This document shows positions 50,020 to 62,710 of a DNA stretch of 64,000 nucleotides, piece after piece; positions within the stretch are counted from its first letter, which is position 1, and every line of letters starts with the position of its first letter. The notes beneath the pieces are model-generated. The model did not search any database and had not been told where the DNA came from. It saw nothing but the letters and a program-made list of their open reading frames with translations. Made by a program: the position numbers and the translations under genes. Origin of the DNA: Annulohypoxylon bovei var. microspora (Eukaryota; Ascomycota; Sordariomycetes; Xylariales; Hypoxylaceae); assembly GCA_022836615.1 (NCBI GenBank), contig MU405286.1, positions 124,001-188,000 on the forward strand, in the 5' to 3' direction.

Positions 50020-51144
50020 TCTGGCAATAGTGTTTTTTAATCTAAATTAAGGTAGCGCCTTTGGAGGGGTTCTACCGCACTTCCAGAAGTTGTGTATTAT
50101 TAATGGCCTTGCTAGGGAGGGAGCTCGGTTCGCGACTCGCGAGTTGGGCTGGGTCGGATAGCTGAGAGATGTTGTGGAAAGATTCACAGTTAGACCCGTG
50201 GAACAAGAAGAAAAAAAACTCACTTGGAGTCTTGGGCAGCTTCGTTTCACATCTTAGAAAAAATAGTCGGAGTCGGAATTCGTCAGAAGGCGAGGAGGCT
50301 GGCCAGGTGAGAGTTCGGAAAAGGATCGAGCTCACCATCGATGACGGACATGACGGAGTCCTGCTCAGGGCAAGCTTCGGCCTATCAGAGCCCTGCGATT
50401 CTTAAGCAACACGCTGTATCGTAGTGCAGGCCCCATACCTAGCGCGGGGGAGCTACAGGGAGCTACACAAGCAACCCCTAATTCAGGAAGGTTGTTGGTA
50501 TCGCGCATGTACAAAGTGCCCGACTGAGCATGATAACATGCAGTTTCATCATTGTCGGATTACAAAGCTGCTTACCTTACGTGCCTAGGTATGTATCTAC
50601 CTCGGTAAGTATGAACATGAAGTAGTCCTTGGTGTATAAATTGAAGAGCAAGACTCGAGAAATGAAGATGGGATATCAACCCCAATTTGTATGTACTCCG
50701 GTAAATCAAGAATCATTTGCTTTGGGGGGACACCCGTGCTGAAAAGGAGGGGGAATACGGCAGTACGGGGCTGAGATAACTGGAGGTGATATTGCATATG
50801 TCATAGGTGCCTCTAATTGCTAGCACGAATCGACTCTTCGACTTACACGATTGGTCGGTAGGTCGGTAGGTCGCAGAGTTCACGCCCAGTTCCATAGTAC
50901 AGTAGATCCAATGCGCATTCAAATTACCAATTCGATACCATATCGGGCGTGGCCGCATTCCGGAGCTCGCCCCACCAGATTAGCGCTTGGAGATTTCGAA
51001 GTCGGAATGCTACTCCTTCGAGGTCGGAGACTTCTAGATTGGGCAAACAGTTTGAAACATTTGATATTTGTCGTAATACGTTGATGAAATCCTTCAACAT
51101 AGAAACGCCAATTCGGGAAGTGAAAAGCAAGGCTATTATCAAAT
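50020..51144. promoter_or_regulatory. divergent promoter region (b561-type gene / allantoicase)
   Basis: The cytochrome b561-type gene and allantoicase are transcribed away from this 1.1-kb stretch, so both promoters lie here. Four HGATAR matches (GATA-factor sites as used by AreA-type nitrogen regulators) are present, near 50382, 50531, 50774 and 51136. That is about the number expected by chance, so no binding-site claim is made. An 8-base repeat lies at 50853. Confidence 0.5.
50853..50873. repeat. 8-base tandem repeat, 2.6 copies
   Basis: The unit GGTCGGTA occurs twice and is followed by GGTCG. It lies about 270 bases upstream of the allantoicase start codon. Confidence 0.75.
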
Positions 51145-52309
51145 ATGACTGAAGAGATCGAGTACAAGTTAGAGACCGTTAAGGTCACCTCGATTAGTTC
51201 GGACGAAATCGATAAGACTTTCCGATCTAATTCCATCGGTATGTGGATATAATAACATGGCAAGGTGAAAAGGGGAAGCTTATAGCGAATTATTCATAAC
51301 TTAAAGGTTTCCCATGCTAACTCGTACCCAACTAGACCTGATTTCTGGAACATTGGGAGGCAAAGTCCTAGGGTTCTCGGATCAATGGTTCGCCGATGCT
51401 GACAACCTATTGACGCCTACGCCTCCCATAAGGCAACCAGGCAAGATGGTCTATACAGGCGCTTGGTATGACGGTTGGGAAACGAGGAGACACAATCCAG
51501 AATCCTTTGACTGGGTTGTCATACGACTTGGTGTTGCATCAGGTACCGTGAATGGAGTCGAAATCGATACTGCTTTCTTCAATGGCAACCACGCTCCAGC
51601 AATTTCCGTTGAAGGTTGCTTCTCCTCCGATGACGATAAAGTTCTCTCCTGCAAAGGAGAAAAGGGAGGATGGGAACCTATTCTAAGCATCCAAGAATGT
51701 GGGCCCTCCCAGAGGTTTGGTTGGAAGTTAGACAACCCTACTTCGAAGCAATACACGCATGTCAGGCTCAACATGTATCCTGATGGAGGCATTGCGAGAT
51801 TCCGACTATTTGGACACGCAGTACCAGTCTTCCCCGAAGACATAGATGCGATCTTCGATTTAGCTGCTGCCCAAAATGGCGGCGTGGCAGTCTCATGCAG
51901 TGACCAGCACTTCGGCACCAAGGACAACCTCATCTTGCCTGGCCGAGGCAAGGATATGGGAGATGGTTGGGAGACTGCTCGTTCCAGATCCAAGGGCCAT
52001 GTTGATTGGTCCATCATCCGTCTAGGGGCTTCAGCCCTCATTCAGGATTTCATTGTTGATACGGCCTACTTCAGAGGAAACTTCCCTCAGAAGACGAAGA
52101 TTGACGCCATAGAATGGAAAGAGACTGGTGAGCCTGGTGCGGATGCTGAGGGATGGACTGAAGTATTAGAGCCTAGTAAGTGCGGACCGGATCAGGAGCA
52201 CAACTTTGCCAGCGCGATAAAGGACAAGCCCTTTACCCACGTCAAATTGACTATCCTTCCTGATGGGGGTGTGAAGCGATTGCGCGTGCTGGCTAAGAGA
52301 TCTGTCTAG
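51145..52309 (+). CDS. DAL2: allantoicase (allantoate amidinohydrolase)
   Basis: Two exons (51145-51238 and 51336-52309) join in phase to 355 residues, normal for the family. The enzyme (EC 3.5.3.4) splits allantoate into ureidoglycolate and urea in purine breakdown, letting fungi use purines as nitrogen. The chain shows the family's two homologous beta-sandwich repeats. The first (about 40-190) has FSDQWFADADNLL, GAWYDGWETRRHNP and DWVVIRLG. The second (about 215-350) has CSDQHFGTKDNLI, GDGWETARSR, DWSIIRLG and VDTAYFRGN. A tail matching FTHVKLTILPDGG closes it. Splicing restores DEIDKTFRSNSI then DLISGTLGGKV, as in other fungal allantoicases, which fixes the start. No other purine-degradation gene is in the window. 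The symbol is the yeast name and is given by family. Confidence 0.96.
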
Positions 52310-52838
52310 TTTACGTCGTTTAGGAGCAAACAAGGAAACACCTTTTAATCCACGTAATGCATACCTAGACTTGAGTTGAAATGATGCTTATAAGTTGTAA
52401 ACGAAGACTTTTGATAAGTATAAATGCGATTGGAATTTCGTTTCTTAAACTAGGTAGGTATGAGTGAAGAAGGACATAGAAATATTTCTAAGATGGAAAA
52501 TAAACCAATGAGATTTCGAATAGCTAATGGAAGGTCCTAAGGATGCTAGGACTAGAAGGATCGTGCACGGACCATTATACTGCCTCATTGTGGCAGTTCC
52601 GTTGTGGCAGTTCCATTGTGGCTATCATATCATCATCCCTAGAACCTGTCCGAATGTCTTGTTTGATTGCATATAAACCTGATATTGTTTAATGAACGAA
52701 CGCCTAAAAGTTTGGAACGCAATATTAAGAAAAGACCCACAGCTCAACTAGAAAACCTCCCTGGAAAGAATGGTTGGACTTTTATTTGTTCCGACAAGTT
52801 CTTGAGCGAAATATTCCTATGCCGCCTCCTATCTAGAC
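52310..52838. other. intergenic
   Basis: Allantoicase 3' flank and promoter of the next plus-strand gene. It contains a 14-base tandem repeat at 52588. No gene found. Confidence 0.6.
52588..52622. repeat. 14-base tandem repeat, 2.5 copies
   Basis: The unit TTGTGGCAGTTCCG (last base varies) occurs twice and then as a 7-base partial copy, about 220 bases upstream of the DIL-domain gene's start codon. Confidence 0.8.
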
Positions 52839-55445
52839 ATGGATTTTGGGGATCCTGATGATGGGGGATTCGGCAACGAGAGGCGTTCGAAGCCTCGCCC
52901 TCTCCCGGCCGACCTCCCTAAGTCCTTAGATGATCGTAGACTGGTATCGACAGAGTTGGTCCCGGAGACCGAGATGTATGATGGCTGGCAAGGTTAGTGC
53001 GCGACCGTTCTTTATCATGAATATATCTCCCAGATGTTAATCGTAATACTTCTCTCTAGGCCAATCGCAGTTCTTGACTAGCCCGATGATAGCGAAACCC
53101 CTTCATTTTAGCAACCTGACCCTAGACGACCCAAACTACGATGAAGACTTGACTAAGGGTATGCCTGATAGCGATACACGGCTGATGCAGATGCTTGCAG
53201 CGCAGGCACAGCATCTTGGAGGGGAAGCTTTCGGTGACGTAAATGCCATTGCGACAGATGAGAAACTATCGGACGATGAAAAGAAATCGATGCTACAGAA
53301 GGTTCTGATTATGTCCGCAAGCAACGGCGACCTCGACAATGTGAAGAGGATACTTGAAGGCAAGGCGAGGTCGTTCGTCGATATCAATTCGCCAGATGAT
53401 GAGGGGACACCATCCTTGGTCTACGCAAGCTGTTTTGTTCGTCGAGAATCTTACATTAGTCTTGTTTTTGTCGCTAATGATGCTTAGGGGCACGAAAGTG
53501 TGGTGCAGGCTCTCATAGATGCCGGTGTCGATGTAGACAAACAAGATCGCAACCATTGGAGCCCCTTAATGTGGGCGATGACGAATAGGCACAAGAGCAT
53601 TGCAAAAATATTACTGGACAATGGTGCATCTCCGGAGGCGAAGACCTCGTCTGGAAGAACAGCTTTTGATTTCGTCCCTCCAGACAGCGACATGTCTTTC
53701 TATCTCCACGATAACGGCTACGGCATTGGAAATGCTGGGGTGACAGATGATTTCTATAACCCGGGGTTCTCTCAAGACAGATTTGAAGAAGAAATGGCCG
53801 AGAATGAAATACGGCGGCGGATGATGATGGATAGTGCACGGGATCTTGAAGTCGACTTAGGCAACATGGGAATAGATGACCAACCCGAGGTAAGTTGCGC
53901 TGACCTAAGCGAAATAAAAGGACGATATATTAACCCGAATAGCCCATGGACGAATTCGAAGAGGAGCTGCAGGAATTTGACTGGAGTCGATGTTTACATG
54001 ATCAGATGTTCGTCTTTCAAGAGAGCGACCTGGATAGGATACTCGATATTGTTATTACCAACATGCAGCCTCAGCGCTCGCCGTCTCAGAAACCTGTTCC
54101 GGCAAATATGATATTTCTTAGCGCAAGATATGCTCACTACCATTCTAGCCACGACTTGTTGACGAAGTTGCTCGTCACCGCCCAAGACAAGATCAACGAA
54201 GTTGTCGAAGCCCACCAGTGGGATATGACTATCTTAGCCTTTTGGATGTCAAACGCAACTCTCTTGCTGCATTATCTGAAGAAAGATGCCGGATTAGTCG
54301 AGGTAACAAATGAGTTCCAAGCACAACTTGCAGAACTTATAAACGAGATCTTCATCCTCGTCGTCAGGGATGCCGAGAGGCGGTTAGACAAGGTTCTAGA
54401 CGCTGCGGTACTTCACCATGAGACTATCCCCGGATTAGACGATGTCACTTTTCAACACGAATGGAAGCTATTTAAGAGAAAAAAGGAGGTGAAAGAAGAG
54501 CCTCTCGAGAAGCGATTCCGACCTCCTTCGCCAAAGCAGCGTGCCAAGCCTGCTCCTCGAAACGTGACATCGCTTCTGTCATCTACTTTATTCGTCCTTG
54601 ACCTGTACGATATTCACTCGGTCATTACGGCGCAAATCATATCACAGCTGCTCTACTGGCTAGGCGCGGAGCTTTTCAATCGAATTATGAATAATAGAAA
54701 ATACCTTGCTAGAACAAAAGCTATGCAAATCAGAATGAATGTTTCGGTATTGGAGGACTGGGCTCGGTCTAATAACCGCCAGCCTGAGCATTATGAACAC
54801 GGGGAGACAAGCTCATCTGGCGAGACGACGATGGAAGCGGCGCGCAGGCATTTAGCCCCCGTTGTTCAACTCCTTCAATGGCTACAGTGTTTCTCATCTC
54901 TAGACATGGACGATTTAGAGGCATTGGTTGGGACACTTCAGCAGCTCAAGCGTTTAAGTCCGCAACAGCTGATATACGCCGCCAAGAACTATCGACTGGA
55001 GGTTGGAGAAAAGGGGTTACCTAAAAGCGCATTGAAGTACCTTGATGCAATTCAAAAAGAGGCCGCGCTCAGGAGGGATCGGAGGAGGACGATATCCCCC
55101 ATGCCTCCATCTAGCGCGCCATCGACGCCTGTTAAGGCTACGTTCAACGGCGCTAATATGGAAACTCCAGGTAGCTTCCAAGGCACGCCGAATCTAGACC
55201 TCGACGACGACGATGACGTGCCAGACGGAATCAATCTAGATCCCTCCCTGATGCTACCGTTCACTCTTCCAACTGTCACAGACATGCTTATATCTTACGG
55301 CGCCGGGTTTGGAGGGGTTAACCGGGAGCGAGAGAGGAAATACATACCAACAATCCCACCGGAGTTTCTTGATAAGTTAGAAGGGAGCGGCAATTCAAAC
55401 CGGCCAATCTTTGGCGAAAAAGATTGGGAGAATGAAGAAGTTTGA
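52839..55445 (+). CDS. ankyrin-repeat and DIL-domain protein
   Basis: Four exons (52839-52992, 53060-53436, 53488-53889, 53943-55445) join in phase to 811 residues. Residues about 130-235 hold ankyrin repeats (SASNGDLDNVKRIL, GHESVVQALIDAGVDVDKQD, NRHKSIAKILLDNGASPEAK). Residues about 360-690 match a DIL (dilute) domain, the cargo-binding globular fold first known from class V myosin tails, with LDLYDIHSVITAQIISQLLY, ELFNRIM and LQWLQCFSSLDMDDLEALV. There is no motor domain; this ankyrin plus DIL pairing is a known stand-alone fungal architecture and may act as an adaptor in vesicle or cytoskeletal traffic (inference). A segment near 690-760 is Pro/Ser- and Asp-rich, and the end (IFGEKDWENEEV) is acidic. 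The start is the first ATG of an exon that splices in phase. Confidence 0.88.
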
Positions 55446-58400
55446 TGAGCTGACCGATGTTCGCTTAGCGGTCAGCGAATGAATAACGACCGGTAGCTAG
55501 GGCCAGCTCAACCTGCATGAAGCTCTACTCATCACTACAAACCTACATACCTACCTAATAAGTTGACATCACCGAAAGCCGTCGCGTTGGCGCCAACGGG
55601 AAGGTTATGGTTATCGACGCGGTAATGAACCCTATATGCAAGCTGCAAGGGACGGACGCGTGGCGCAGGGGAAGCTGGGGGTTTCGATTGCATACAGCAG
55701 CATCTTTCGGGAGAGACAACGGGATGAGTCAGATGAAGCCAGTAAGACATCTTAAAAGCTAGCACTAGTGCATCTTACCGAAGTGTGCTGGACACGATGG
55801 GAACGGCTATTGGAGGACTAGGTATCAATTGGGAACCCTTAGGCAGATAACTTGTATGCACGGACAAGGAAGAGAAGATAGAAAAAAAGAATTTTCTACC
55901 AACTGACTGGGTGACTGGGTTCATCTCGACGGGAATGTGAGAAATGTCGTGGCTGCTGTCTAGCGGCCCCGTTCAGCATCAGGTAACCAACCAATGGAAT
56001 CTCATGTTACCTACCGCTTACAGAGTTACTCTATGGTCTGCGATGCGGTCAGAACATGCAGGCACACCATTGCCAACTGTCACGGTCGATATCGTCCAAC
56101 CACGTCCAATCCGGTGTTACCAATTTCCTCCGTTCTTCGCTTCAGGGGATACCGTTCGTGCTTGGCACGCAACAAGCCTCTGAGTCTTGGCAACCGGTCC
56201 AGGATGAGTTCAACTGAGAACTACATAGTACAGACAGCATTACTACTTCGACGATGCTATATCCGAATCACAAAATCAATTCGACATCGTCTAAATTTAG
56301 AGCCCACGCCTCGGTTTTCGTAGAACCACCTAGACAACGGCAAGTACTAAAAACTATCACAGGTAACTTCTGTTCACCCCCGCGCTATTTAATTCTTTTT
56401 TTCTTACTCCATTCCTCTAATTGGTGGCGGTCGTTGGAACTGACTCGGATGGGCGCTGGCTAAAATGGCCACGTCAATAATCTAGTCGAGGTCGGAGTTG
56501 ATGGACCCGCGGGATTATTCTGTGATTTCTCCATTTTAGGAGGAACTTCCAGGTCCTGACCGTTTTCTTCCCCAGCTACGGGAGTGACGTATACTGATCG
56601 CATCTCTCCATCGCTTACCCCGCCAGAACTGGTGGGCATTCACTACCTTACCGCGATGGCCGCTCGGTGTTCTCTGCTCATACAGTGGGTGTCGTTATTA
56701 GTCAAAGTTGACAGACGATGGTGTAGCAGTAATGGTATGGTGGAATCGGATTTCTGCTTCACCAACCCATTTTCCCATCCATTTTATCCTCCGTTCCCGA
56801 GTTGGCTAACCTGAGGTTGATCCTGGGATCTTGCATCCCGAGGCAAACCAATGGCGGCGGAGAATGAGGGGAGCCTAACCCCATACGTGCCGGCTCAACA
56901 CCGTTCTTCACTTTACCTCCAATTTGCGTGGGGCTCTTTATATAGCATGAACGGATTTTATCGACGAAGAAGCTTGACATTGCGGACAGGCGGAGGAGTA
57001 TAGCATTCTCGATAACATTGAGACAGTTTGCCACACCTACTTAATATGTGATGCGGTCTGAAGAACTTTGCGGGGCGGCAAGGTCTGAAGTTAGGTAGTC
57101 TACCTAATACTTACAGAATCCAAATATTGCTTTTCCTTAAAGCCCGTAGTTTCGGTATCACAAGTGACTATAGAAAATATAACGATGTGACAACGACTCA
57201 CACAGCTATTTCTTTTTAGGTATAAAGTGTTTATTAGTTTCTGCAATCAATATAAAGATAAAAAGTACGTTAATACATAAGGTGGTCTTGGCAACGTTAA
57301 AATTAGCAGATTGGGTGGATTGTGAACATTGGTAGACCGCTAGATTTCCCCTTCGAGTAACTATACATACTACATAAAATAGAGCAAACGGGAAAGAACG
57401 GTATGTGACCGCTTCCAGCCTTGACATTGCCATTGGGATAATCGGTCTAGCTTCGACAAGCCGTAAGTGCCGCAACTCGGCCAATGCCCAAACTTGCAAG
57501 CGGGCCACCTGTAAAGAGTGGAAACCTTGGAGTTGTGTGTGTGTCTTTCCTGGCCAATTGGGAGAAATGGCAATGGTGGTTGTAAGTGACCGTAAGGGTA
57601 GGCAAGCTCGATGATGTGCATTGCTTCTATTGACGCCTTCCGCGTCCTAGTAGATGACCTACTAAATGACCTACTAGGTATAGTAATACCTCGCAACGAC
57701 CTAATGGAATTTCTGCCGCCACGACATCCACCTCTGCAACCTGCATGATGGCCAGATCAGATGAACCGTGGCCCAAGCCCATATTTTCCAGGTTGTTTAA
57801 GACAAACATATTAAAGCAAGCCGCAGCCGCGGGCTTGTGATAGTCTAAGAAAATATATGTACTTGTTTGCGAACTCACAGCGTCGCTTGTGTAAGTCACG
57901 TAAGTCACTTAAAGGTCACAAGCCACTTGCCTCAGATTAACGACTCTGAACGTTGAACGCCTACTATTTCCCAATTTGTCTTTGGTTCCAATATTTTGAC
58001 TTTACAAACATTTTCTAACGAAGAAGACGAAAGAAGGTACGAGTCACAAGCTTCATTTTTTCTTAGTCTAGGCTTCCGTCTACTCGGGTCCTGAATCGTG
58101 CTTGACCCATTCATACCAGTTTTTCTCTTCACGTCGTGTCTTTTCTATAATTGGCCTTTTTCTTGAATACCCTCCATTACCTATAGTAGACTCACGCTAA
58201 CATATAACTAGCTATCTGGAACTGTGTAAGTGGTGGACTAGGCTTGAGCGAGTCTATCGTGACCCTCAACAAAACGGGGATCCCGTTCTTCAAAGAGTAA
58301 ATAAAGAAGAGTCCTCATCTCTGTCACGATCCCCTGGACTTGTCTTCGCTCTACATAAACAAGCTCGTGGTAGCTTGTCGAGCCCTCGCTCAGTGTCACA

Positions 58401-58459
58401 CCAGACACGATATAGGCCAATTTCCGGAAATTGTTCTTTGAGCGCAGACGCAGACACAG
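55446..58459. other. 3-kb intergenic region
   Basis: No supported gene. Short open frames on both strands lack domains. An 8-base inverted repeat (CCTAGTAG at 57646, CTACTAGG at 57671) surrounds two 12-base direct repeats. The right end, from about 58200, is the likely promoter and leader of the TBC gene. Confidence 0.55.
57646..57678. repeat. inverted repeat around a 12-base direct repeat
   Basis: CCTAGTAG and its exact reverse complement CTACTAGG are 17 bases apart. The stretch also contains two near-identical 12-base units (TAGATGACCTAC and TAAATGACCTAC). No gene overlaps. It could form a small hairpin. Confidence 0.65.
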
Positions 58460-61372
58460 ATGTACTCAGTACACTCAGCCACAATGTTCGGAGTTACACC
58501 ACCCTATGTGCCTCCGCCGGCACCCCAAAGGAATGCATCCCCCCGATACAGGTCTAGGTCTGGGAGTCTTGTTCCTTTCAGAGATGAGTCTAAGTTAGTT
58601 GCTTTACGATACGATCAGACCGTACAAGCCGAGCCTCCCATACCAATACCACCACCTCGATCATCTCGTCGCCCACCACCACGACCTATTTCATGCGACA
58701 CGGCTCAGTCTCCCGTTGTGGTGCCACCTCCTCGACCCGCTCCTCCTACCGAACAACACCCCGCCTTGAGGACAATTAGTAGCCCACGAATTGGGGGGAT
58801 TGAAAAGCGAGATTCTGGCCACTCTCCCACGACACCCTCAAGTTCCTGGACCATTCGCGAAGATAGCGAGACTGATGACGATGACCCTTTCGCCTATGAA
58901 AACATTCAGAAATTTCCTGAAATTAAACCTCTCCAACTGATAACTCGTTCTGCATCCCCCTCTATCTATGCACGAGTGAGCGAATCCAACAGCAGGGCTA
59001 GCGCTCCTTCTATCTCGCCTGCGCTGTCAGATGGCGGGACTGTCTCGCCAACATCACCAACTACACCATCTTCAAATTTTTCAAGATTTGCGAGAAGTTT
59101 TAGTTTGCGATCGAGCCGATCAAACTCGTCTAAGTCCTCGTTTACGAAAATGAAGCGTTTACGGAAGAAACCTGTAAATGATGGAGGACCGGGCGCTGAG
59201 AACCCCGGCTATCCACTAAACGGGCAGAACGGTTCGGCGCCTAAATCCCTTAGCGGCACTTTATCTGACCCCCATGGTTCTCCAATTATTTCTACAACCA
59301 TCCCCACCGAGAGCTTATTAGAAGATGACTTTATGACCCAACTGTCCTTCTCCAAGCGTGGTAGTATTATTTTTGGTGCCAAACATCCGCGTAAATCTCT
59401 CAAGCACGCTGGCATCATGGCCGACCAAGACAGCGGGTTTGCGAACGAAAACGCCGAGCTAGAGCAACCCAAAGAACCGCGCTCTTTTCCTTTGGTTTCT
59501 GCGCGCGAGAAGACTTCTGCCAGCGCAAACACAAAGGAATCCACCAACTTCTCAGGGGCACCCGACCATGCCAAAACCAACTCCCTACCGCCTACCCCTC
59601 GTCAACCACCTCCTAGCGTTCGGCTAATATCTGCTGAGGCCGAGAAGGAATCTCAAAAGGTGAGATCGCTCTATGAATCCGGGGAAGGTCTCAATTGGGA
59701 GGAGGGAGCGAGGCGGTCATCGGTTGATGAGCGTCTCCCACCCTCAGCAGAACACCCACCAAGAGAGAATGAGAACGACGCGTACGGTTTCCTTATATAT
59801 CCAAATTCAATACCTTTTTTATCGTGCTGACAATTCGCGTTTCTTGTAGACCAAACGAGCAGGCTGGAAGCCCATCTCCAATCTCGGCTTCTATTTCGTC
59901 GCCACAAGATAGAGACCTACGACGTGAACACGAGTTAGCAGGAGGAATCGAAGACTGGGAAGGGGTTCACGGTGAGGACGTCGATCGTTACGGTTTCATT
60001 TCTGTTCAACAACCACCCGACTCTCGACCGGCCACTGCCCACGAAACCACATCCATCCACTTTTCGCAGCGCAAACAGCGAAATGTTCTGGTTCGTAAAG
60101 AAACGACATCGCTTTCGCTGAGACTTAAGCGCGGCCCCCGAAGAAAGCTATCATCCCGCTCCTTGAATACCCAGGCGTCGGGATTATCCACAGCATCGCA
60201 CCGTTCCACTATTTCGGCGATCCGGCAAGCCACAAACTTATTACCGTACAACAGGGACAGGAAATTATTAGATGAAGCCGGGGACATCCTTGCAGCACAC
60301 CCAGGCTTATCACATGTCGACGAAGTTGGTTCGTTCGAGAAGAAACTAGCCGAGTCAAAGCTGAAGGAGACAGAGCGCTCAGAGAAATGGCGAAGAATGG
60401 CTAAAATAATAAAAGGTGGCCCAGATGGAGAAGGCATGGAGTTTGAGTTTGACATGAAGCATCCGAAGCTTGTCGAACGGACATGGAAGGGCATCCCTGA
60501 TTGTTGGCGAGCGTCAGCTTGGTACGCATTCCTTTCCGCCAGTGCCAAGGCTAGCCATGAACCGTTTGCCACGGATGATCAGCTCAAGGCCGACTTTCGC
60601 CGGCTCGTCGAGGAGCCGTCGCCGGATGATGGTCAGATAGACTTGGATGTACCCAGGACTATCAACCAACACATCATGTTCCGAAGGAGATATAGAGGCG
60701 GCCAGCGGTTGCTTTTTCGAGTACTGCATGCTCTGTCTCTTTACTTCCCCGAGACGGGCTATGTCCAGGGCATGGCTCCGCTGGCGGCAACCTTTCTAAG
60801 CTACTTCGACGAAGAGAGGTGCTTCATAATGCTTGTGCGACTCTGGAAATACCGCGGTCTTAACCGAATGTATCAGTCAGGATTCGTAGAGCTTATGGGT
60901 GCCCTGAAAGACTTCGAGCACGACTGGTTGGCCAGTAGGGACGTGGCTTCGAAGCTTGTAAGTTGTTGACCCTTCAACCCTGACGTGAACTTTAACTGAC
61001 CTTGACTAGTCCGAGCTCTGTATCGATCCAACCGCGTACGCTACCAAGTGGTATCTTACACTCTTCAACTTATCGATACCTTTTGCCGTCCAGCTCCGCG
61101 TTTGGGACGCCTTCCTCTTGCTCGGTTCTTCGCCGGATGTACCTTCTACTCCGAGTAAGGCTGCAGCAGAGCAACCATCGTCCAAGGGACTGGAAATCCT
61201 TCACGCGACCAGTCTTGCCATCGTCGATACGCTCCGACCCTCGCTACTCGACTCCGATTTCGAGAACGCGATGAAATCTCTTACTTCCTGGATTCCTATC
61301 AAGGACACACAGGGATTTATGGACCTTGTGCAATTAGAGTACAAGCGACATCAGAACAAGCAGAAGATTTAG
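58460..61372 (+). CDS. TBC-domain Rab GTPase-activating protein
   Basis: Exons 58460-59781, 59850-60957 and 61010-61372 join in phase to 930 residues. The TBC domain (about 650-850) speeds GTP hydrolysis by Rab GTPases. Its signatures are intact: GIPDCWRASAW, the arginine finger Arg710 in IDLDVPRT and the glutamine finger Gln747 in YVQGM, so an active dual-finger GAP is expected. The first 600 residues are mostly disordered, rich in Pro, Ser and Arg (PPRSSRRPPPRP, then a Ser-rich KRGS/RSNSSKSS region), likely phosphorylated or bound by SH3 proteins. Budding-yeast relatives such as Gyp and Msb3/Msb4 proteins act in secretion and endocytosis; the exact orthologue is not determined. The first donor (GC then GTACGG) is weak but is the only one keeping frame. 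Translation could start at the second ATG (58484) instead. Confidence 0.9.
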
Positions 61373-62710
61373 GGGACACTTCTGTTGCTATGACACACCG
61401 CTCCACATAAAACTTGAACTCGGAATTCACTTGCCGACTTCCACAACTTTACAAAGCAGAAATACGGACTGCCTTCTTCACACTAATACTGGAATCAATT
61501 ATTTTGTTACAAACTCGGGTGGGGTCTATAATACTGGTTAGCAGGCCAGCTACAATGGGGTTCATCTCGTTCCCCAGGCATCGTCCAGGTCGCGACAATG
61601 ACCTGACCTAATATCGAATTCCCTTTGTTTCTCGGAGAAGTGGTGATGTTTGTTGATGGTGGACTACATGGTGTAGGCACGGGAGATGTTGATGGATGGT
61701 TTTCGCACTATACCCCCTATGCATTCAATGGACGGTTCACGAATGGGAAAAGGTGGTTGCTCGCGTTGATTATCCCGCCTATACAATATTACTTAATAAG
61801 GAGTTCTACATAGCCCTGTCAAAGGCATGTTGGCTATGCTCCCTAAACGATCGTCTAGTACTTTGTTCTAGAACTACCTAGTATGATAGTATAAATTTGA
61901 TTTACCTAATTTATTGATCTTCGAATCCTTGTACCTGACATCGACTTGTATCGTTTTCCAGAATATATTCCAAATACTGGCCTGTTTGTAGGAAGCACGT
62001 GTTCACCTTCCATGCTAGTTTAAAGTGGCTTAAGCATGGATTCCCTAGCCTCTCTTCCGCCAAGGCATTAACAGTAACCATGACGTATGGTCTTATGATT
62101 TTATCTATATTGAACAACCCCGATTGGGAAATTGCTGAGTTAGAGAAGTTTCACGCGGATAGGGCTGAGTCTAGCTGATTAAACTAGTTGCATAACTAGG
62201 GCAGCAAGTATTCATTCTAAGTCGAACACCGCCAGGTCTTTTAGAAGCGTCGTAAATGCGTCGTATGAGATATCTTTATTGCTCCCCGAAAAAGCCCCAA
62301 AAATACCCCCAATTTGGAAAAATGTTGCGTCTGAGGAGAAATCAGTTGTGGTTACACAGGTGCGTAAGCGAGGAAAGTCCAAGCCTCTCCAAGGATCGAG
62401 TCGCACACCGCATAAGTTACGGTGGCAGTGGCGGAGGTTGTAAGGGAAAGTATTACCCGTGTGTTTGTGTATTTGCGTGAATGAAATGACGGTAAGACTT
62501 TCACTTATTTATGACTTATAAGAGTGCTGGTAGAGATAACAGGCAACAGCGTGTGTCCTGAATACCTTCATTTATAAATCTGATAACTGTATCAATTATA
62601 TTATAGCTATAGGCTGTTATTTACTATAATTTTACATCTTCACATAGTACACTCTAGCATATTCACACCCACCGCTTTGATATACGTACGACTCTCCCCC
62701 AACCCGCGAG
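61373..62710. other. intergenic
   Basis: No gene found. The left part is the TBC gene 3' flank. The segment near 62560-62660 is AT-rich and precedes the next plus-strand gene, so it is its likely promoter. Confidence 0.6.

Noticed and set aside
50020..51144. Four HGATAR GATA-factor sites upstream of allantoicase, suggesting nitrogen control
   Set aside because: About three matches are expected by chance on two strands of 1.1 kb, so the count carries no signal. Nitrogen control is plausible for the pathway but not shown here.
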